Origin: Trebonia kvetii
GTDB lineage: Bacteria; Actinomycetota; Actinomycetes; Streptosporangiales; Streptosporangiaceae
Reading direction: 5' to 3'
DNA: 64,000 bases
Assembly (NCBI RefSeq): GCF_007827045.1
Contig: NZ_RPFW01000005.1
Coordinates: 515,835-579,834, forward strand
Below are positions 41,217 through 48,506 of the stretch, one piece after another (the stretch's first letter is position 1; every line of letters starts with the position of its first letter). Both the position numbers and the translations under genes were made by a program. The notes beneath the pieces were generated by a model. That model was not told the origin of the DNA. It did no database searches and saw only the letters and a list, made by a program, of their open reading frames with translations.

Positions 41217-42050
41217 TCATAGAGTCCGGCCGATTCGTCGCTTGTAGGCGGAGGGGGTCTCACCGCAGTGCCTGGCGAAGGACCGGGCGAACGCCCCGGC
41301 GTCATCGAAACCGACGGCGAGTGAGACCTCGAGGACGTTACGGTCCGGCTGGGCCAGCAGGGCCATGGCGCGAAGGACACGGGCGCGTAGCAGGTAGCTT
41401 CGCCACGACATGCCCAAGTGGGTGCTGAAGCAACGGCGCAGTGTTCTTTCCGAAACCCCGACCGCGCGTGTCACGTCGCCGACCGTGACGTGCTCAAGGT
41501 GAGCGCGTGTGTAGTCGGCAGCCGCGGTCACAACTGGATCGGACGAGGCGGGCAGGTGCAACGGCCTCTCGTCATCCAGTGCCCGCCCGACCACATGGCC
41601 GAGCGCCTGAAAGAACGAGTCTGCTTCTGCCCCCGACTCAGCACGCGACATCGGCCATCGCGCCGAGTAGAGCATCATCTCGCGAATGAGTGCGGAGACC
41701 CCAATGATCCGAACCCGGTCGCCGGCCACCGGAACGAGACCTGGCTCGAAGAGAACCGCGAGGGTCTGCGCGCCAGCATGCAGCGTCGTCTGATGATGCA
41801 GGCCCGCCGGGATCCACGCCGCCTGGTGCGGTGGCAGCAGATAGTGGCCAGTCCCCGTCCTGACCTCCACCATCCCGCGGCAGGCGTACTCGATCTCGTG
41901 GACGTCGTGAAAGTGCCAGCCGGTGACCAGTCGCTCCCCGCCGCCGTACATGAGGCTGCCACCGGTCCAGCGCCTGCTCACCCGCAGGTTCACGTAGCCC
42001 GTGGTGGCCGTTTGGACCTGATCTTTGGCCAGATCAGCAGAGACGGTCAT
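41217..42050 (-). CDS. AraC-family regulator with cupin sensor
   Basis: 277 residues. The N-terminal cupin domain (TGWHFHDVHEIEYACRGMVEVRTGTGHYLLPPHQAAWIPAGLHHQTTLHAG) is followed by a two-HTH AraC domain (AHLEHVTVGDVTRAVGVSERTLRRCFSTHLGMSWRSYLLRARVLRAMALLAQPDRNVLEVSLAVGFDDAGAFARSFARHCGETPSAYKRR). It starts at ATG 42050, 70 bp from the divergent DHFR-like gene, which is a plausible target. The inducer is unknown. Confidence 0.93.
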   Translation of the reverse strand: MTVSADLAKDQVQTATTGYVNLRVSRRWTGGSLMYGGGERLVTGWHFHDVHEIEYACRGMVEVRTGTGHYLLPPHQAAWIPAGLHHQTTLHAGAQTLAVLFEPGLVPVAGDRVRIIGVSALIREMMLYSARWPMSRAESGAEADSFFQALGHVVGRALDDERPLHLPASSDPVVTAAADYTRAHLEHVTVGDVTRAVGVSERTLRRCFSTHLGMSWRSYLLRARVLRAMALLAQPDRNVLEVSLAVGFDDAGAFARSFARHCGETPSAYKRRIGRTL

Positions 42051-42120
42051 GTCTCAGGAAGCTTACAGTCGGTTCCGGGCACAGACCGTGCCTTCGCTGG
42101 TGGCCGAGGAAGGAATCCTG

Positions 42121-42675
42121 ATGCCTACGCTTATCTACTCCATGTCAGTGTCGCTGGACGGTCACATCGCAGGACCGGATGGCGCCATCGACTGGGCCGC
42201 GCCGGATGAGGAACTGATGCGGTTCCACATCGAGCAGACCCGGGAAGTCACCGGCCACCTGACAGGGAGAGGGCTCTATGAGGACATGCTGAGCTGGGAG
42301 ACGGCTGAGCAGACCCGCACCGATCCACTGGAGCTCGAATTCGCCCGCACCTGGAAGGCCATTCAGAAAGTGGTGTTCTCAAGCAGCCTGACGTCGGTGG
42401 AAGGTAATGCCCGCCTGGCGCGCAGTGGTGTCGCTCATGAGCTCGCCGAGCTGAAGAACCAGCCCGGCGCCGGCATCGTGTCCGTGGGTGGCGCCAGGCT
42501 CGCCGCCTCCCTTGCCGAGAAAGACCTCATTGACGAGTACCGGCTGTTCGTGAACCCCGTCGTGCTGGGGGGCGGCACACCGTACTTCCCGCCACTGCCG
42601 AAGAGACTCCACCTCGAACTCGTCGAGACGCAGACCTTCTCGCAGGTCGTCTACCTCCGCTACCGGCGGGTCTAG
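42121..42675 (+). CDS. dihydrofolate reductase / RibD C-terminal family protein
   Basis: 184 residues. MPTLIYSMSVSLDGHIAGPDGAIDW is the opening of the RibD_C/DHFR-like family, with VVFSSSLTSVEGNARLARS, GAGIVSVGGARLAASLAEKDLIDEYRLFVNPVVLGGGTPYF following. The fold binds NADPH; most such actinobacterial proteins are of unknown substrate and do not act on folate. ATG 42121 is preceded by AGGAAGGA. It is divergent from the AraC regulator. Confidence 0.9.
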   Translation: MPTLIYSMSVSLDGHIAGPDGAIDWAAPDEELMRFHIEQTREVTGHLTGRGLYEDMLSWETAEQTRTDPLELEFARTWKAIQKVVFSSSLTSVEGNARLARSGVAHELAELKNQPGAGIVSVGGARLAASLAEKDLIDEYRLFVNPVVLGGGTPYFPPLPKRLHLELVETQTFSQVVYLRYRRV

Positions 42676-42721
42676 TCCCCGATCGCAGTGAATTGCGGTG
42701 AAAGTCGGATACGATCCGGAC

Positions 42722-43444
42722 GTGACATCTGCATACGCTTTCGGCGATTATCTGGTGCGGGTCGATGGCGGTGTGATCGAGCAATTCGCGCGAACCGTCG
42801 CGACGTCGTACCGCATTCCGGTTGCGTGGGCGGCCGCGGAGTTCGAGCAGCGTAAGCACGATGTCGTTCGGGTGCGGATCGGGGTGGCCGCTGACCCGGC
42901 GGCGGGGTTCTTCTCGGGCGTGGCTTATACGAACACGTTGTTCTCCATTGAGATCCCGGGCAGTGAAGAGCCCAGGCTGCGCGCTTTCCTGAGTGGGATC
43001 GCCCGCGATGCCGGCCGGGTATTAGGGGCGTGCTCACCGAGGCGCTGCCGCCCGCCCGGGCGAAGCCGGCTACTGGCACGCAGGTCGCGGCGATTGCCGC
43101 CGGGCTCCTCGCGATGGCCTGCGGGCTTCTCATGTGGCGGAACCTCGGCTACACCGCGTCGAACCTGGGCACTGGGGTTTCCTTCGAGCCGGACTCGATC
43201 ACCAATCGGAACGTGTGGCTGTCTGTCGCGCCCGCGGGTGTCGGGGCGCTCGTGGCGGTCGTGGCACTCGCGCTGCGCGGGCGTGCCCGCTGGCTGCGCT
43301 ACCTGCAGGTCGGCCTGTGGCTCCTGGCGCTGGCCAGCTTCGTCTGCATCACCGTTACCTGCGGCCCGCTCGTCGGCCTTGGACCGGTGTTCGCGCCGCT
43401 TTTCGTCGGCGATATTTCCGGCGTCGTCGCCGTTGTGCTCCTGA
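42722..43444 (+). CDS. hypothetical protein, likely run-on frame past its natural end
   Basis: The first about 102 residues (VTSAYAFGDYLVRVDGGVIEQFARTVATSYRIPVAWAAAEFEQRKHDVVRVRIGVAADP...EEPRLRAFLSGIARDAGRV) are a plausible compact soluble domain. After GRV (near 43023) the frame turns Arg/Ser/Cys-rich and overlaps the next gene for 415 bp in another frame. A TAG lies one base out of frame at 43023, so a single-base indel has probably removed the normal stop. GTG 42722 is six bases after TACGAT, a leaderless layout like the CGNR gene; GTG 42698 is an alternative. No known family was recognised. Confidence 0.45.
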   Translation: MTSAYAFGDYLVRVDGGVIEQFARTVATSYRIPVAWAAAEFEQRKHDVVRVRIGVAADPAAGFFSGVAYTNTLFSIEIPGSEEPRLRAFLSGIARDAGRVLGACSPRRCRPPGRSRLLARRSRRLPPGSSRWPAGFSCGGTSATPRRTWALGFPSSRTRSPIGTCGCLSRPRVSGRSWRSWHSRCAGVPAGCATCRSACGSWRWPASSASPLPAARSSALDRCSRRFSSAIFPASSPLCS

Positions 43445-43554
43445 CCCGGAGCCTGCGCCGTCCCGTCGGCCGCCAGCCGCGCTGGCATCCGGCGTTCGTC
43501 GTGCTGGCGGTGGCCCTGGCTTGCGCTGCGGCTGGCCGCGGCGCGTGGTCATAG
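43030..43554 (+). CDS. four-helix membrane protein of unknown function
   Basis: 174 residues with four hydrophobic segments: VAAIAAGLLAMACGLLMW, VWLSVAPAGVGALVAVVALAL, LQVGLWLLALASFVCITVTCG and DISGVVAVVLLTRSL, followed by a fifth weaker stretch (PAFVVLAVALACAAAG). GTG 43030 is the only plausible start but has a poor binding-site spacing, so it may depend on translation of the preceding frame. It ends 66 bp from the insertion sequence. Confidence 0.6.
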   Translation: MLTEALPPARAKPATGTQVAAIAAGLLAMACGLLMWRNLGYTASNLGTGVSFEPDSITNRNVWLSVAPAGVGALVAVVALALRGRARWLRYLQVGLWLLALASFVCITVTCGPLVGLGPVFAPLFVGDISGVVAVVLLTRSLRRPVGRQPRWHPAFVVLAVALACAAAGRGAWS

Positions 43555-43619
43555 GTAGTTTTCCCTCCCGAAAAGGTACCGTGACCAGATCGCGGGCAAA
43601 TTCTTGACGCTACTCCGGC

Positions 43620-45386
43620 CCCTAAGGGCTTGCAGATCATTAACACGCCGTCTTGATCTCTGGCTGGGTAGTGATGCCTATCGATATTGCGAGCTGGTGG
43701 AGATCGTCGAGGCTGGCGAGGCGGTGCGGGCCGGGCTGGATGGTGTGTCCGGCCTGGTCCAGGAGCTGGCGGATGTCGCGGATACGCTTGTTGACCGTCT
43801 CGGGCCGGACTCCGAACAGGGCTGCGATGGCGACCTGGGGCAGGGCCAGGCGGTAGTGCAGGATGGTGGCCAGGAGCCGGTCGGCCAGGGTGAGGACGGG
43901 GCGGCGGCCGGTTCCCTGGCCTGCCTTGATGCGGGGGCGGTGGCCGCGGCGCTTGTCCAGGCTGGCCTCCCGCTGCTGGTCGTGCAGCGTCATCAGCGTG
44001 GCGGTCAGGGCGCCCCACTCGGCGGCCGGCAGCCCGGTCAGCGCCGGGTGGCAGAGCCAGGCCAGGTCGGGGCTGGGCTGGTCGAACGGGTCGGGGGCGC
44101 CGGCGTCCTGGTCGTAGGGCTCGGCGCGGAGGGTGTAGTTCCAGTCGCCGTGCCAGTCGTGGCGGGTCAGGGGCAGGGCGTCCATCTGCCGGCCGCTGAC
44201 CGTGACGCCGGTTTCGTAGGTGCTGTCGTCCAGTTCGGCGCGGACCCGCAGCCCGGTGCGGGTGGTGGTCGCGGCGATGGCCTGCACGATGACCTCGTGG
44301 CTGGTCAGCGGCCGTCCCCGCCAGTTCATGGTGATGTGGGAGAACAGGCGGTGCTCGATCTTGTTCCACTTCGACGTCCCTGGCGGGAAGTGGCAGACGG
44401 TGATCTCCAGCCCGGTCTCGGCGGCCAGGGCGGCGAGCTCTGCTTTCCAGGCGCGGGTGCGGTAGCCGTTGGAGCCGCCCGCGTCGGCGGTGACCAGCAG
44501 CCGCCGGGCCTGCGGGTACTCGTCCCGGCCGGCGGCGTTCCACCAGCGGCGGACCGACTCCACGGCGAACGCGGCGGTGTCGTGGTCGGTGCCGACGCTG
44601 ACCCAGCCGGAGTTGCCGGCGATGTCGTAGATCCCGTAGGGCACGGCCTTGCCCGAGCTGTCCTGGGGGAAGTCGTGGCTGTTCACCAGGACTGGCTGCC
44701 CGCCGGGGCGCCACTCCCTGCCCGCGTTGGCGAACTGGCCGACCAGTTCCTTCTTCTTGGTGTCCACGCTGATCACCGGGTCGGCGGCGTCCTGGTGCGC
44801 CTTGACCTGCTCGTTTATATACCGGAACTGCGCGTCCCGGTCCGGGTGCCGCTGGCCCTCGAGGGCCTTGGCGTTGCCCTGCAGGCTGAACCCCTCGGCC
44901 CGCAGCAGGTCCCCGACGGTGTCGGCGCCGACCCGGTGGCCCTGGCGGGTCAGCTCGCCCGCCAGGTTGCGGGTGGACTTCGTCGTCCACCGCAGCGGCG
45001 ACATCGGGTCGCCGCGTTCGTCCGGCTCTACCAGGGCCAGCAGCGCCGGGAGCAGGCCCGGGTCCAGGTCGGCGGCCCGCTTGCGGCCCCCGCCCGGCCG
45101 CCGGACCCGGCCCAGCGGCTCCGCGCCGGCATCCATCTCGTCAACGCCCAGCGACACCGTGGCGTCGCGGACCCCGGCGGCCCGTGCCACCAGCCGGATA
45201 CCGCCGTGGCCCAGCGAACGCGCCTCGGCGCCCATCACCAGCCGCCGCTGCCGCTCGTCCAGGTGCGGGAAGACCGCCTGGAACTTCGCCGCCAGCACCT
45301 GCCGGGTTCCCTCCGCATCGCCCATACCACGCCAATGTGCCAGATCCTGGGAAGCTACGGGTTATTTCTCTGCAAGCCCTAAAGGC
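43620..45386 (-). mobile_element. ISAzo13-type (IS630-related) insertion sequence
   Basis: About 1.77 kb bounded by imperfect terminal inverted repeats at 43623-43647 and 45358-45382 (20 of 25 bases match; shared core AGGGCTTGCAGA) with the transposase between them on the minus strand. TA dinucleotides occur at both edges, as expected for TA-targeting IS630-like elements, but a clean duplication cannot be fixed by eye. Its right end supplies the stop codon of the neighbouring MerR gene. Confidence 0.8.
43640..45325 (-). CDS. ISAzo13-family transposase
   Basis: 561 residues. The N-terminal HTH region (MGAEARSLGHGGIRLVARAAGVRDATVSLGVDE) leads to SPLRWTTKSTRNLAGELTRQGHRVGADTVGDLLRAEGFSLQ. The DDE core is ISVDTKKKELVGQFANAGREW, LVTADAGGSNGYRTRAWK and NKIEHRLFSHITMNWRGRPLTSHE. 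A C-terminal helix-turn-helix (DRLLATILHYRLALPQVAIAALFGVRPETVNKRIRDIRQLL) is typical. The frame is full length and appears functional. Confidence 0.93.
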   Translation of the reverse strand: MGDAEGTRQVLAAKFQAVFPHLDERQRRLVMGAEARSLGHGGIRLVARAAGVRDATVSLGVDEMDAGAEPLGRVRRPGGGRKRAADLDPGLLPALLALVEPDERGDPMSPLRWTTKSTRNLAGELTRQGHRVGADTVGDLLRAEGFSLQGNAKALEGQRHPDRDAQFRYINEQVKAHQDAADPVISVDTKKKELVGQFANAGREWRPGGQPVLVNSHDFPQDSSGKAVPYGIYDIAGNSGWVSVGTDHDTAAFAVESVRRWWNAAGRDEYPQARRLLVTADAGGSNGYRTRAWKAELAALAAETGLEITVCHFPPGTSKWNKIEHRLFSHITMNWRGRPLTSHEVIVQAIAATTTRTGLRVRAELDDSTYETGVTVSGRQMDALPLTRHDWHGDWNYTLRAEPYDQDAGAPDPFDQPSPDLAWLCHPALTGLPAAEWGALTATLMTLHDQQREASLDKRRGHRPRIKAGQGTGRRPVLTLADRLLATILHYRLALPQVAIAALFGVRPETVNKRIRDIRQLLDQAGHTIQPGPHRLASLDDLHQLAISIGITTQPEIKTAC

Positions 45387-45825
45387 CTCTTTGACGACCG
45401 CGACGGATGGCCGCCACCGGCCCTGGAGGTAATGGGGTCGTGAGCAGCGTGCAGTTCCCGCTCGCACAGTTCGCCAGGGTGGCGTCGACGTCGTGCAGGA
45501 CAGCGGTCAACTCGGCGAGTTGGGCGGTGATCCGCTCCCGGACAGCTTCCAGGCGCCAGCGCTGGGAGGCGCAGGTTCCCCCGTTTTTGTCGTGGTCCTG
45601 CAGTGCCTGCGCTATTTCGTCGAGCGTCATGCCTAGAGCCTGCAAGCTGCGGGCGAGCAGGATCCGGTCAACGGCATCCGGGCGGTAATAGCGGTAACGC
45701 GAGCTGGCGCGGTGCGCCGGGGTCACCAGGCCGCGCCTCTCGTAGTACCGAACGGTGTCCACGCTCACGCCCGCTCGGTCGGCCACCTGGCCGATCTTCC
45801 ACAAGCGCTCTTGACTCTGGTCCAT
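45379..45825 (-). CDS. MerR-family regulator (metal-type), C terminus completed by the insertion sequence
   Basis: 148 residues. LWKIGQVADRAGVSVDTVRYYERRGLVTPAHRASSRYRYYRPDAVDRILLARSLQALGMTLDEIAQAL is the MerR HTH and dimer helix start; CASQRWRL and NCASGNC cysteines near the C-terminal end could bind a thiophilic metal. ATG 45825. The last codons and the TAG lie in the terminal repeat of the insertion sequence, so the original tail after about residue 143 was replaced. The metal-site cysteines are upstream of the junction and remain. It is divergent from the CC-motif protein at 45902. Confidence 0.88.
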   Translation of the reverse strand: MDQSQERLWKIGQVADRAGVSVDTVRYYERRGLVTPAHRASSRYRYYRPDAVDRILLARSLQALGMTLDEIAQALQDHDKNGGTCASQRWRLEAVRERITAQLAELTAVLHDVDATLANCASGNCTLLTTPLPPGPVAAIRRGRQRGL

Positions 45826-45840
45826 GCTCCAGACTTTATC
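45811..45840. promoter_or_regulatory. MerR-type promoter/operator
   Basis: On the plus strand TTGACT (45811-45816) and TTTATC (45835-45840) are separated by 18 bp, longer than the optimal 17, with an imperfect dyad (GACTCTGG...CCAGACT) in the spacer. This is the classic MerR arrangement and should drive the gene at 45902. It overlaps the start codon of the regulator itself. Confidence 0.55.
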
Positions 45841-45901
45841 GTGGCGGCATCGGCAGAGAACTGTTATCTTCGGCCGCCGGCCAGAGTCAGAGAGGCATGC
45901 C

Positions 45902-46369
45902 ATGACCACGCCCGAATCCGAGGTCAACCGAAGGATCGTCTGCGACATGACCAGCGCGCCCGACACCGGGATTGAGCGACTGGCAGAGTACGCCCGCCTG
46001 TTCGAGACTGCCTACCTCGGCCGCGATCGCGACCAGACCGGCGCACGCTGGCTGCTGCGCGCCGACCCGGGCGTCGAGGAATGGGCGCGCGACCTGGCCG
46101 AGCGGGAGTACGCCTGCTGCGCCTTCATGACCAGCACCGTCACCCGCGAGGGTGACCTGGTGATCTGGCACATGACCACGATCGACGACGAGGCCGCCAC
46201 CGCGGTCTTGGACTTGTTCCACGACCTGCCGCTGCAGCCCTTGACCAAGCCATCCCAGGTGGAGGACGCCCTCGATCGCTGGTCCGCTACCGGCGTCCCG
46301 ATCATCACACGCGAGGAAGAAACCGTGCGCCCGGCCACGCCCGAGGAAATCCGAAAGGGACGCCGCTGA
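45902..46369 (+). CDS. MerR-associated protein with conserved Cys-Cys motif
   Basis: 155 residues. RLAEYARLFETAYLGRDRDQTGARWLLRADPGVEEWARDLAEREYACCAFMTSTVTREGDLVIWHMTTIDDEAATAVLDLFHDLP is a family often found beside MerR regulators in actinobacteria; the vicinal cysteines in REYACCAFM are its hallmark and could bind a soft metal. No enzymatic motif is seen. ATG 45902. Its promoter appears to be the MerR-type element at 45811. Function unknown; a metal-binding or resistance accessory is the natural guess. Confidence 0.75.
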   Translation: MTTPESEVNRRIVCDMTSAPDTGIERLAEYARLFETAYLGRDRDQTGARWLLRADPGVEEWARDLAEREYACCAFMTSTVTREGDLVIWHMTTIDDEAATAVLDLFHDLPLQPLTKPSQVEDALDRWSATGVPIITREEETVRPATPEEIRKGRR

Positions 46370-46520
46370 CAGCCAAGGAGGCCCAGTTAGGGCGCAGGCC
46401 TGCGGCGCACAGGGATGACTCTGGGCATGGCGTCGAGTAGTCAAGCGGGCACGGAAAGTAGTATCGGCTGCGGCTCCCGTCATGGGCGGGGGTGTGAGAC
46501 CAAACCAGTGGAGGTACCAG

Positions 46521-46874
46521 ATGGCCGAGCTCCCGCCGCCCCCAGAGGGAATTCTGCTGGCCCACTTCATCGTCTCGGACGACGTCGAGCGCTCCCGCCG
46601 GTTCTACACCGAGGTACTCGGCGGCCGGGTGGCCTTTCCCGGAGATCCGGTCAATGTTGCACTAGCCAACAGCTGGATCGTCATCAATACCGGCGGAGGA
46701 CCGACGGACGACAAGCCGACGGTCACCCTGGAGGCGCCGCGCGACCCGGACCGGGTCAGCAGCTTCCTCAATATCCGGGTGAAGGACATCGAGGCGGTGT
46801 ATGCCGAGTGGAGCGCCAGGGGCGCTCAATTCCTGACGCCGCCGAAACCGGCTCAGTGGCCATCGGGTACGTGA
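46521..46874 (+). pseudogene. VOC (glyoxalase-fold) protein, 3'-truncated
   Basis: 117 residues remain. LAHFIVSDDVERSRRFYTEVLGGRVAFPGDPVNVALANSWIVINTGGGPTDDKPTVTLEAP and FLNIRVKDIEAVYAEWSARGAQFLTPPKP are the first three quarters of a VOC protein (bleomycin-resistance/glyoxalase fold). The last strand with the metal-binding Glu (normally ...DPDGHLIEV) is missing; after PPKP the frame reads AQWPSGT and stops where the convergent hydrolase gene ends. ATG 46521 with GGAGG upstream. It looks cut by a rearrangement at about 46855. Confidence 0.75.
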
Positions 46875-47755
46875 TGATGGTTTGGCACTGTCTCCCGGAC
46901 GGCCGCGAGGACCTCGCTTGAGACCTCATCGGGGTGGTCGAGCGGCAGGAACGTTCGGCCGCCTGGCACGGTGGCCAGGCTGGCCCGCGGGAAGGCCTCG
47001 CTCAGCTGCCGTCCCAGGTCGTTGTGGAAGTACGCATCCTTGTCTCCCCACAGGATCCGGACAGGGCCGGTGAACTGGCCGAACCGGCTGGCGGCATCAA
47101 GGAGGACGCGCGGATGGACGCCGCGCGCGAACTTGGCGAGGTCGCGGCGGATCGCCTTGCTGGCCAGCGGGCGTACCCAATCGCGGGTCAGGTCGGCGTC
47201 GAGGGAAGCGCTGCTGAGCGGTCCGAAGGCGAGCGGGCCCTGTCGCACCATTGCTGACCGCAGCCCCGGCTCCAGGCATGCGATCACCCCGGGATGGCGC
47301 AGCGCGTAGAAGAGCGGCGCGAGGCCCCGGGGAGGGAAGGTGCCAAGCGCGTCGCAGTTGGTCAGGACCGCGGCGCCGATCCGGCTGGTGTCGCCACCCA
47401 GCATGACCTGGCAGATCGCCCCGCCGGTGTCGTTGCCGACAAGAATGACGTTGCGGAGGCCGAGCGTGGCGATGAAGTCCCGGGCGAGGCCGGCGATCCC
47501 CTCGGGCGAAAGGTCCGCGCCTGGGTTCATCGGGGACTGGTGAGCGCCGAGGGGGAGCGACGGGGCGTAGCTGCGGACGCCTTCGGCGGCGAGCCGCTCG
47601 GCGACCGGTTCCCAGAGCCGGAGATCGACGAGCAGTCCGTGCGCGAACACAACCGGCGGGCGGGAACTTGAGGCAGGCCCGGCGGCGCGGTAGCGGACCT
47701 TTCCTTGCGGCAGGTCGGCCACGGCTAGACCTGTTGAAGCTTGCTCAGCGCTCAT
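46853..47755 (-). CDS. alpha/beta hydrolase with Asp nucleophile (haloalkane-dehalogenase-like elbow)
   Basis: 300 residues. PPVVFAHGLLVDLRLWEPVAERLAAEG is the oxyanion region; ILVGNDTGGAICQVML places Asp at the nucleophile position (GNDTGG) as in haloalkane dehalogenases and epoxide hydrolases; PVRILWGDKDAYFHND gives the acid, but the expected His near FLPLDHPDEVSSEVL is plausible only. ATG 47755. It is divergent from a TetR gene, with a perfect palindrome eight bases before its start codon. The last residues (NHHHVPDGH) may be altered by the junction with the truncated VOC gene. Confidence 0.85.
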   Translation of the reverse strand: MSAEQASTGLAVADLPQGKVRYRAAGPASSSRPPVVFAHGLLVDLRLWEPVAERLAAEGVRSYAPSLPLGAHQSPMNPGADLSPEGIAGLARDFIATLGLRNVILVGNDTGGAICQVMLGGDTSRIGAAVLTNCDALGTFPPRGLAPLFYALRHPGVIACLEPGLRSAMVRQGPLAFGPLSSASLDADLTRDWVRPLASKAIRRDLAKFARGVHPRVLLDAASRFGQFTGPVRILWGDKDAYFHNDLGRQLSEAFPRASLATVPGGRTFLPLDHPDEVSSEVLAAVRETVPNHHHVPDGH

Positions 47756-47762
47756 GTCTAAA

Positions 47763-47783
47763 ACATACATACGGTATGTATGT
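47763..47783. promoter_or_regulatory. perfect 21-bp TetR operator
   Basis: ACATACATAC (47763-47772) and GTATGTATGT (47774-47783) are perfect 10-bp arms around a single G. The ACATACAT/ATGTATGT half-sites resemble AcrR-type operators. It sits between the divergent hydrolase and TetR genes, 35 bp before the TetR start, and probably represses both. Confidence 0.85.
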
Positions 47784-47817
47784 ATGTCCAGACCTATTAA
47801 TGGTGGGAGAATGAATC

Positions 47818-48459
47818 ATGCCTTCACCGACTTCCGCTGGCACGCAGGCCGCGGGCCGCCCCCAAGCTCGGCGCACGCAGGCCGATCGGTCCGCCGCAAC
47901 CCGGAACGCGCTGGTGGCGGCGGCGCGCGGACTGTTCGCTGTGCAGGGTTTCGCGGAAGTGTCGAACGACGCGATCGTCGCGGCGGCCGGGGTGACCCGC
48001 GGGGCGCTGTACCACCAGTTCGAGGACAAGACGGCGCTGTTCGACGCGGTCCTGGACGCGGTTGAGGCCGATATCGCCCGGCGGCTCACCGATGCGGTGG
48101 CCGGTGCCGGGATTACCGATCCGGTCGAGGCCATGCGGTACGTCATCCGGACATGGCTGGACATCTGCGTTGAGCCGGAGATCCACCGGATCGCCCTCAT
48201 CGACGGGCCGTCCGTTGTGGGCTGGGCGCACTGGCGGGAGGTGTGCCAGCGGCACGTCTTCGGACTGGCGCAGGCCCTCCTGCTAGGCGGGATTGAACTA
48301 GGGCGCATCCGCCCGCAGCCAGTCCGGCCGCTGGCGCACATCCTCATGGGGGCAAGTGACGAGGCCGCCCTGTACGTCGCGGAAGCGGCGGACCGCGCGC
48401 AGGCGCGTGCTGAGATGATCAGGGTCCTGGACGGGCTGATCGACGGTGTGGCAGCCTGA
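47818..48459 (+). CDS. TetR/AcrR-family regulator
   Basis: 213 residues. TRNALVAAARGLFAVQGFAEVSNDAIVAAAGVTRGALYHQFEDKTALFDAVLDAVEADIARRL is the TetR DNA-binding domain, with the YHQF variant of the recognition helix end found in many AcrR-like proteins. The ligand domain follows (EAMRYVIRTWLDICVEPEIHRIALIDGPSVVGWAHWRE). ATG 47818. The divergent hydrolase and the 21-bp palindrome suggest it senses the substrate or product of that hydrolase. Confidence 0.93.
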   Translation: MPSPTSAGTQAAGRPQARRTQADRSAATRNALVAAARGLFAVQGFAEVSNDAIVAAAGVTRGALYHQFEDKTALFDAVLDAVEADIARRLTDAVAGAGITDPVEAMRYVIRTWLDICVEPEIHRIALIDGPSVVGWAHWREVCQRHVFGLAQALLLGGIELGRIRPQPVRPLAHILMGASDEAALYVAEAADRAQARAEMIRVLDGLIDGVAA

Positions 48460-48506
48460 CGTCAGCCCTAAGCTGGTCATAGTGCCAACCTGGGCCGGCT
48501 GGCTGT

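Noticed and set aside
43604..45382. 592-codon plus-strand frame across the insertion sequence
   Set aside because: It mirrors the transposase; the sequence is Gly/Ala/Val-rich with no motif, and the transposase has a clear DDE core.
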